NCBI RefSeq assembly: GCF_000208925.1
Contig: NW_001915107.1
Coordinates: forward strand, 1 to 23,356
Source of the DNA: Entamoeba histolytica HM-1:IMSS
Taxonomy: Eukaryota > Evosea > Mastigamoebida > Endamoebidae
Direction: 5' to 3'
DNA length: 23,356 nucleotides
The notes beneath the pieces were generated by a model, which made no database searches, was not told the origin of the DNA, and saw nothing but the letters and a program-made list of their open reading frames with translations. The position numbers and the translations under genes are program-made. Positions 17,331 to 23,356 of the stretch are shown here, piece by piece; within the stretch, counting starts at the first letter, position 1; each line of letters begins with the position of its first letter.

Positions 17331-17491
17331 CATTAATAATTCTTTCATTCTTTTGATCTTGTATTTTATTCACTTTTTGAACCTTTTTATTTGTATTTTT
17401 TTTTTGTATTATCTCGTTTTATATAACATCTTCTATTTTTTGATTATTACAAACCGAAAAATAAAAAAAAAATCTCAGAAAAATATAACGA

Positions 17492-20083
17492 ATGAATATT
17501 AAAGTTTATGTCCGTTGTCGTCCTGGAAAAGAAAATGAACATATTGCTAATATTCAAATGGATAATCAAAATTTAATTGTTTCAGGAAAAAAATATGAAT
17601 TTGATCAAGTCTTTTCATCACAAGTTAATCAAAATCAATTTTGTGATTCTGCATTAGAGGGGTTTATTGGGAAAGTTATTGATGGGTATAATTGTACATT
17701 TTTTGCATATGGACAAACAGGGACTGGAAAGACATATACGATGGAAGGAGAAGAAGAAAATGAAGGAGTTATTCCACGAGTGATAAATGAATTATTTATG
17801 ACATTAGAAAAGAGAGGATTAAGATATAGAATGAGAGTGACTCATGTAGAAATATATAACGAAAAAGTATATGACCTTTTAAGTGATGAAAGAAAAGAAT
17901 TAGCTATTAAAGAAAGAAAAGAAGGAAATGGTGCATCACCAGAAAGTGCAACTGAATTAACAGTAACAAAAGAAAATGTTCATCAAATATTAGCAAAATC
18001 TTCAGGACAAAGAAGAACAGCAGCAACAGATATTAATACTAATTCATCAAGATCACATTGTATTTTTACAGTGACAGTACAAATTATTAGAGACAGTGAT
18101 TTTGAAGGTGATTTTGTTGTTCCAGGAAGAATTCATTGTGTAGATCTTGCAGGAAGTGAAAATAGTAAAAGAGCAGGAATTATTGGAGATAAAGTAAAAC
18201 AATTAGAAGGGATGGCAATTAATCAAAGTCTTTTAGCATTAAATAGAGTTATTATTGGGGTAAGTAAAGGAGATAGTTATATTCCATTTAGATCATCACC
18301 TTTAACTCGTATTTTACAAGATGCATTAGGAGGTGCTAGTATTACTGCAATGGTAGCTACAATATCACCTGCACAAGAAGATTTAGAAGAAACATTAAGT
18401 ACATTAGAATATGCAAAGAGAGTTAAAACAATAAAAAATACACCAAAACAAAATGCAAGTGTTAGAAAAGATATTTTTCTTCAAAAAAAATTAGATAAAA
18501 TTATTAACTTAAAAAAACTTATTACTGAAGGAAAACGTAATGAAAAACCACTCACAGAAGAAGAAATTGAAATATTACAAATGGAAGTTGCTAAAGTTAA
18601 TCAACAAAATTTAGAAATGCAAGCATTATTTGCACAAGCAAAAGGAGAAGTTAGTGCAGCACAAGACCAATTAAAAAGTGCAATGAATTATATTCATTTG
18701 AAAAGACAAAACGAAATTGAATTAAAAACTATGCTTGGAAAAGTAGTGAAGTCAATAGAGATTTTAACAAAACAATCACGAAAATTAGAAGATATTTATG
18801 AAAGAAATAATGAAAAGATTAAACAAAACGATGATATTATTAAACAAATTCAAGAAAATGAAAATGAAATAGAAAAAAAAATAACTGAACAAATAGAAGA
18901 AGAAAAAAAAGAAATTCAAATGAGTTGGAATGTAATTGAAAATAAAATAGAAGAAAGTGATAAAAAAAGTATTATAGAAGGAATTAATTTTGAAGAGTTT
19001 AATCAACAGTGGATTTATAAAGATACATTGGGTAGAATGGAAATATTTTGTAAAGAAGGATTAAAACAAGAAAAAGAAAATAAAGAAAATGTTATAAAAA
19101 TACTTAAAGAAAAAGAAAATATTAATGAAGAATTTCAAGAAAAATTAAAAACAATTGAAGACATTGAACAAAAAGAAATTAAAGAAAAAGAAGAAGAAAT
19201 GGAAATTGTAAATGAAAGTTTAAAAGGAGTTATAGAAGAATTAAAAAAGAAAAAAAAAGAAAGTCAAGAATTTGAAGAAATTATTATACAAAATGAAGTA
19301 AAAAGAAATGAAAAAAGAAAAGAAATGATAAAAAGTTTAAATGAAAATATTCAAAAGCAAATAAATGAAAATAAAAAAATATTAATTCAATCAATTGAAA
19401 ATATGGGAAATGAAATTAATAATACATTAGATGAATGGGTCATTTCAGATAATCAAATTATTGATGAACATTTAATTGAAAAAGATAAAAGAAATATTAA
19501 ATATAAAGAAATATTAAATCAACAAATTATTAATCTAAAAGAAATTAATCAAATTATTATTCAAAAACAACAAAATAGAGAAGTTATTCAACAAAATACA
19601 ATTCATCAATTACAATTATTAATTCAACAAATAAAAATTTTAATTAATTCATTTAAAGATCAATCAAATATTCAAATAATTAAAATTAATGATGAAAATG
19701 ATTTATTTATTAGTTTAAGTAAACAATATATTAAAGAAATTATTCAAACAATTGAATTAGGAATTGGTGAAAATGGAATTGTTGGTGCTTTAATTAGTCA
19801 AATTAATGAAATTATAAATAGAATGAAACAAAAAACTTTCCTAACAAAAGAAGTTCAAAATGAATGTTTAATTATTAAAGAAAAATTAAATGAAATTAAA
19901 AGAAAATTATTATCGGAAATAAATAATATAAATGAACTCACTTTAATAGAATTAAATTCATTAGAAACTCCTCACATTCAACCAGTTACTGTTCCATTAT
20001 TTACAGTAACTAATAAATTATCTGAAGTTCCATCATTTGGTCTTCGTTTATCAGAGAAATTAAAACATTTAGATACTTTATAA
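17492..20083 (+). CDS. Kinesin with N-terminal motor, kinesin-5 (BimC)-like
   Basis: The 863-residue protein has a motor at residues 1 to about 315: P-loop GQTGTGKT (74-81), switch I NSSRSH (184-189) and switch II DLAGSE (218-223). The motor end ATISPA...LEETLSTLEYAKRVKTIKN and the TAATDINTNSSRSH stretch are closest to kinesin-5/Eg5, from memory of that family. A long, Glu/Lys/Ile/Asn-rich coiled-coil tail follows from about 330 to 830, then a short Pro/Phe-containing end. I see no BimC box in the tail. Kinesin-5 motors form bipolar tetramers that push spindle microtubules apart. In Entamoeba the spindle is inside the nucleus. The P-loop and switches are intact, so it should be active. It could also be a diverged kinesin outside family 5. 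The 3' end is 47 bp from the convergent importin gene. Confidence 0.92.
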   Translation: MNIKVYVRCRPGKENEHIANIQMDNQNLIVSGKKYEFDQVFSSQVNQNQFCDSALEGFIGKVIDGYNCTFFAYGQTGTGKTYTMEGEEENEGVIPRVINELFMTLEKRGLRYRMRVTHVEIYNEKVYDLLSDERKELAIKERKEGNGASPESATELTVTKENVHQILAKSSGQRRTAATDINTNSSRSHCIFTVTVQIIRDSDFEGDFVVPGRIHCVDLAGSENSKRAGIIGDKVKQLEGMAINQSLLALNRVIIGVSKGDSYIPFRSSPLTRILQDALGGASITAMVATISPAQEDLEETLSTLEYAKRVKTIKNTPKQNASVRKDIFLQKKLDKIINLKKLITEGKRNEKPLTEEEIEILQMEVAKVNQQNLEMQALFAQAKGEVSAAQDQLKSAMNYIHLKRQNEIELKTMLGKVVKSIEILTKQSRKLEDIYERNNEKIKQNDDIIKQIQENENEIEKKITEQIEEEKKEIQMSWNVIENKIEESDKKSIIEGINFEEFNQQWIYKDTLGRMEIFCKEGLKQEKENKENVIKILKEKENINEEFQEKLKTIEDIEQKEIKEKEEEMEIVNESLKGVIEELKKKKKESQEFEEIIIQNEVKRNEKRKEMIKSLNENIQKQINENKKILIQSIENMGNEINNTLDEWVISDNQIIDEHLIEKDKRNIKYKEILNQQIINLKEINQIIIQKQQNREVIQQNTIHQLQLLIQQIKILINSFKDQSNIQIIKINDENDLFISLSKQYIKEIIQTIELGIGENGIVGALISQINEIINRMKQKTFLTKEVQNECLIIKEKLNEIKRKLLSEINNINELTLIELNSLETPHIQPVTVPLFTVTNKLSEVPSFGLRLSEKLKHLDTL

Positions 20084-20130
20084 TTTATTATCAATTATTT
20101 TTTATTACTTTGTTTTGTTTTTTTTAATTT

Positions 20131-21597
20131 TTAAATTTCTGTTAATCCTTTTTCATTCAAATCATCTTTTGGATAATACGTTTGTAGTAATAATTCTATT
20201 CGTTTTTTACTAAGTGTATTTAAATCTGCATTATTACTCAATTCATTTAATATATTTTCAAGTCCTAATGAATCAAAAACAGTTTGAACGTCAACACCTT
20301 TCTTAACTCCAAACTCCAGTAAATTTAAAATAGAACGTAATGTAATACTAACGACTTGTTTTGTATTAGGAAATTTAATTAATATAGAAATTAATGCAGC
20401 AACTACTGTTGGATAATTTGTAAGTAATAATATAAGATGTTCATCTGATTTAAAATAAGCAATATTTGCAATAGTATAACTCATTTCTTTTAATATATCT
20501 TCAGAAAATGAATTATTTAATAATCCATCACAACAAATTCCAATAAAATTAGTATTTTTAACAATATAAGATGCATTATCCACTAATTCATCTCCTGCAA
20601 AATTACTTACAGCCCAAAGTATTTCACGAAATATAGCAATTTGATGGTTTGTATCTAATAATTGTTTAAATACTTCAAACAAATTTAATTGTATTAATGT
20701 TTGACAAAAGTTAGAGTCTTTACTTGATAGATTTCCAAAGAATCTTAACGCTGGTAAATAAACTAATTTACTTTGTGAAAATAAAAAACCCATTGCCCCT
20801 TTTAATAATTTTTTATCTTCAAGAAACCCATCATATGCTCGTGATTCTGCTATAAATGATAATGACCATAAGACGTCTGACATAACAGAATCATCTAACC
20901 TAACTTTATATTCTCCTACTGTTGTTTGATAAATAAAATCAAATATTGCTTTCATATTATGTGGGTCAAGAACTAGTCTCATTCTACAAATATTACAATA
21001 CATCCATGATACTACATGAAGAATTTCCATTGAATATCTCTCTTCTTCTAATATTATTTGAACTTTTGGTATTAGTCCATAATTAAATAATAAATTTATT
21101 ATTCTTTCTCCATCAACACAAATATTCGCTATTAACCACAATGTTGTTCTCTTAACTTCATGACCTCTTTGAAATAAATTATCTAATACATCTAAGAACC
21201 CTGATGTAATTAAATTTTGTGAATATACTTCGCTGTTTTTCTCTGATGTAAATGATACTAATAACTTAATAATTTCTTGAACAACTCCATCATCTAATTG
21301 TGGTATTAGTTGAAATAATGATTTACACACTTCATGTTGAACTATTAATCTATTAGTTGTTTGATCTCCATTAAGATAGCTGGTTAATATACGAATACTC
21401 ATTAAATCTCCTTGTTTTGCCATTTCACAAACTGTTTCAATCTCCTTAATTGGTGGTAATAATGTCACTTTATCAGTATCAACACATCTTCTAACAGAAA
21501 GCATCCCTTCTCTTTTCTTTGACCTTAAGTCTGATAGTTGGTCTTGGCGTTCTTTTACTACTGACTCAAATGTAGTTGTTCCTCTTAAATTAGACAT
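20131..21597 (-). CDS. Importin-alpha (karyopherin alpha), ARM-repeat NLS receptor
   Basis: The 488-residue protein is an all-helical ARM-repeat adaptor that binds cargo NLSs and pairs with importin-beta. The repeat Trp-x3-Asn ladder that builds the NLS groove is visible: W154-N158, W198-N202, W244-F248, R285-N289, W328-N332 and Y374-N378, with spacings of 41-46 residues as in the family. The N-terminus (about 16-37, RSKKREGMLSVRR) resembles the second half of an importin-beta-binding domain, but the usual RRRR cluster before it is missing. Total length is a little below the usual 520-540. No other gene in the window points to a specific cargo. The start is the first ATG, and the sequence just upstream is A/T-rich with a weak GAAAAACTT instead of a GAAC. 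Confidence 0.93.
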   Translation of the reverse strand: MSNLRGTTTFESVVKERQDQLSDLRSKKREGMLSVRRCVDTDKVTLLPPIKEIETVCEMAKQGDLMSIRILTSYLNGDQTTNRLIVQHEVCKSLFQLIPQLDDGVVQEIIKLLVSFTSEKNSEVYSQNLITSGFLDVLDNLFQRGHEVKRTTLWLIANICVDGERIINLLFNYGLIPKVQIILEEERYSMEILHVVSWMYCNICRMRLVLDPHNMKAIFDFIYQTTVGEYKVRLDDSVMSDVLWSLSFIAESRAYDGFLEDKKLLKGAMGFLFSQSKLVYLPALRFFGNLSSKDSNFCQTLIQLNLFEVFKQLLDTNHQIAIFREILWAVSNFAGDELVDNASYIVKNTNFIGICCDGLLNNSFSEDILKEMSYTIANIAYFKSDEHLILLLTNYPTVVAALISILIKFPNTKQVVSITLRSILNLLEFGVKKGVDVQTVFDSLGLENILNELSNNADLNTLSKKRIELLLQTYYPKDDLNEKGLTEI

Positions 21598-23226
21598 TTT
21601 ATTCTTTTTAAGTTTTTCTATTATTAAAAAATAGTCATATATAGCAAAATAACTCTTTATTTAAACCTAATTATTAAAATATTATTTTCAAATAATTTTT
21701 ATTAATAATGACTTTCTTTCTTATGCAAAAATTACTTATAAACTGATTCAATTTGTTTTTATAAAAGTTATCAAATCTCTAAAATATCATAATCACTTCA
21801 TTCTTACAACCTCCATTGATAATCTTGATTACTTCTAATCTTATAATATCTTGAAAAGACAAATGATTTGACTAAAATCTAATCTCATTATTTTTATATT
21901 TTTTTTAATATAAAAACATTTGACATAGAATGAAAATTACACAAAACTAATCAACAATTGGTTTTGAAACAATTTGTAGAATGTTTATATTTGTTAAAAC
22001 TAATTAAAATGAAAAAGATGTATATTTAAAAGCATTGAATATACTAAAAAAGATACTAATGAGAAGTAAAGAAAGAGAAAAGTACCAGAAATAAAACAAA
22101 TAACAAAACATTGAAATAAATTTAAAATCAATACCTTTTTTAAAATAATTAAATACCAAAAGTTTTTTTTTATAAATTGTTATATAAACAATGAATTACA
22201 TCATTTTAGAAGATTTCAAATCTCTCTTATAATTACAAAGATAATTTAGAACTTCTTATTTTCATATTTTAATTATTTGAATGAATTATTATTACTTCAA
22301 ATTTATTTCTTTTATTTTATTATTCATTGAGTTTTTCTTTTTTAAAATTGTTTTTTTTTTTAATTAAATAAAAACTAAGACATTACTTACTTCTTTCATT
22401 AAACTTCTTTGCTCGTTTCATTAGATATAATTAAATAAATTATTAAAATATTATGCTAATGTAATGAATGATGCATGTTATTTTATTGTTTTTCAATAAA
22501 AGTGTTTATGTTAGTTTGAAATAGTTTCATAATACATTAAAAAGTATAAAAACAAATAATTATTGAATTATCGAATAAGAGTTGTTATATGAAAGTGAGA
22601 AATTTTATATAGAGAGTTTAAACAAATTTATGGATATTGATTTTTATTTCTTTCAAGACAAATTTGTTATGAAAATAATAAAGTAGCTATCAAAACACAC
22701 TATTTCTTCTTTCTCTAATTAATAAAGTCAAACATATACGTATTAATAAACTAGATGGAATATTAAGTAAAATTATATGAAATTGTGTTATTTAACAAAA
22801 GAATTTATTTTGTTATTTTTTTTTATTGAGAATAAATGAATTAATTTCAAGTAATTTTAAAAGAAATGAAAAACAATGAAATTTCATTTAGTTTCAATAT
22901 TAAAAGAATAAACAATTTAAAAAATATTTTTATTTTGTCACGATATTAATATGATATATATAACATTTTAAAACATTCAAAGTTAAATAATAAATCAAAA
23001 GAAATAAAAAAGGACTAAAAAATTTGATATTTTTTGAATTTTGAAATAGTCAGAACTTATCTTTTATCACTTTTTTCTCCTAATAAAATTTATGACAATA
23101 TCGTTATTCTATAACAATGAGTAATTATCTAAAGAATGACCAATTGACGGTATATGTCTTGAGACCAAAGTCAACAATAAAATAAGTAAAGAAATAAAGT
23201 AGAAATAAGAAATATGCTCAAAAGGT

Positions 23227-23248
23227 GCCACACAATTGTTACGTGGCG
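23227..23248 (+). promoter_or_regulatory. GC-rich GCCAC/GTGGC element in the calreticulin promoter
   Basis: GCCAC (23227-23231) and GTGGC (23243-23247) form an inverted repeat with an 11-nt spacer. The right part, TTACGTGGCG, resembles the TGACGTGG site of metazoan ER-stress promoters. It lies 40-61 bp upstream of the start codon of an ER chaperone gene and stands out in a gap with almost no GC clusters. Confidence 0.4.
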
Positions 23249-23260
23249 AAACAATAAAAA

Positions 23261-23264
23261 GAAC
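23261..23264 (+). promoter_or_regulatory. GAAC core element of calreticulin
   Basis: AAAAGAACTACAAG places GAAC 23 nt before the ATG at 23288, as in RRP1, uS17 and PP2A-A. Confidence 0.45.
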
Positions 23265-23287
23265 TACAAGAAATAAAAACATAAAAC

Positions 23288-23356
23288 ATGTTTACTCTTT
23301 TCCTTCTCATTGCACTAAGCAGTGCTAAGGTTTATTTCCATGAAACATTTGAGAAT
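23288..23356 (+). CDS. Calreticulin, first 23 codons (cut by window edge)
   Basis: The ATG at 23288 opens a frame that runs off the right edge. The first 13 residues form a short signal peptide (MFTLFLLIALSSA), followed by KVYFHETFEN. VYF-x-E-x-F right after the cleavage site is the conserved start of mature calreticulin (human: VYFKEQF). Calreticulin is a Ca2+-binding lectin chaperone of the ER lumen that folds N-glycosylated proteins; in Entamoeba it is also known at the surface during phagocytosis. The GAAC element 23 nt upstream supports this start. Only the N-terminus is visible, so the identification rests on the signal peptide and about ten residues; calnexin-like proteins start differently. 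Confidence 0.78.
   Translation, partial: MFTLFLLIALSSAKVYFHETFEN

Larger units (their letters stand above)
21598..23287. other. Long A/T-rich gap before calreticulin
   Basis: No gene is supported in these 1690 bases. Composition is A/T-rich and mixed on both strands, without long open frames. A small hairpin (ATTGTT/AACAAT, 22176-22192) is likely chance. The last 70 bases hold the calreticulin promoter elements described separately. Nothing else was recognised. Confidence 0.6.

Noticed and set aside
22176..22192. 6-bp hairpin ATTGTT/AACAAT
   Set aside because: Arms this short are expected by chance at this A/T content.
1..23356. LINE/SINE retroelements, tRNA arrays or CRISPR-like repeats
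   Set aside because: No reverse transcriptase or endonuclease frame, no tRNA fold and no regular spaced repeats were seen on either strand.

Overview
The window is nuclear DNA from a unicellular eukaryote, most probably an Entamoeba species (E. histolytica or a close relative; the species cannot be fixed from sequence alone). Reasons: very high A+T; almost intronless genes separated by A/T-only gaps; one short intron of the Entamoeba type (GTTTGT...TAG, 63 nt); GAAC-type core elements 14-24 nt upstream of several start codons; and a gene set that includes a transmembrane receptor kinase of the Entamoeba TMK type. It holds chromosomal housekeeping and signalling genes. There is no rRNA, tRNA, CRISPR array or recognisable transposon.

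Layout. 1-229: 3' end of an unrecognised gene cut by the left edge. 230-2040: long A/T-rich gap. 2041-2886 (-): coiled-coil protein with an acidic, serine-rich tail. It is divergent, across only 71 bp, from an RRP1/Nop52 rRNA-processing gene (2958-3917, +) that has one intron; open reading frames alone would split this gene in two. 3918-5829: second long gap, T-rich and partly repetitive. 5830-9948 (+): full-length ABCC/MRP-type ABC transporter, convergent with ribosomal protein uS17/S11 (-), whose real start is probably at 10496. 10497-11324: gap containing two structured short elements. 11325-14588 (+): Cys-rich receptor kinase, convergent with the PP2A scaffold A subunit (14674-16323, -). 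16558-17292 (-): soluble family I inorganic pyrophosphatase, divergent from a kinesin-5-like motor (17492-20083, +). The kinesin is convergent with an importin-alpha (20131-21597, -). 21598-23287: third long gap, ending in what looks like the promoter and first 23 codons of calreticulin, cut by the right edge.

The genes do not form an operon or pathway. They cover ribosome biogenesis (RRP1, uS17), nuclear transport (importin-alpha), mitosis (kinesin-5-like), phosphatase scaffolding (PP2A-A), pyrophosphate metabolism, ER folding (calreticulin), export (ABCC) and surface signalling (TMK). Neighbouring genes often face each other or share short bidirectional promoters.

I found no clearly new biological system. 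The observations most worth checking are the RRP1 gene model, the ACGTGGC element in the calreticulin promoter, the repeat-flanked palindrome and the CGAC inverted repeat between uS17 and the TMK, the reduced importin-alpha NLS and IBB sites, and the asymmetric ABC transporter ATPase sites.
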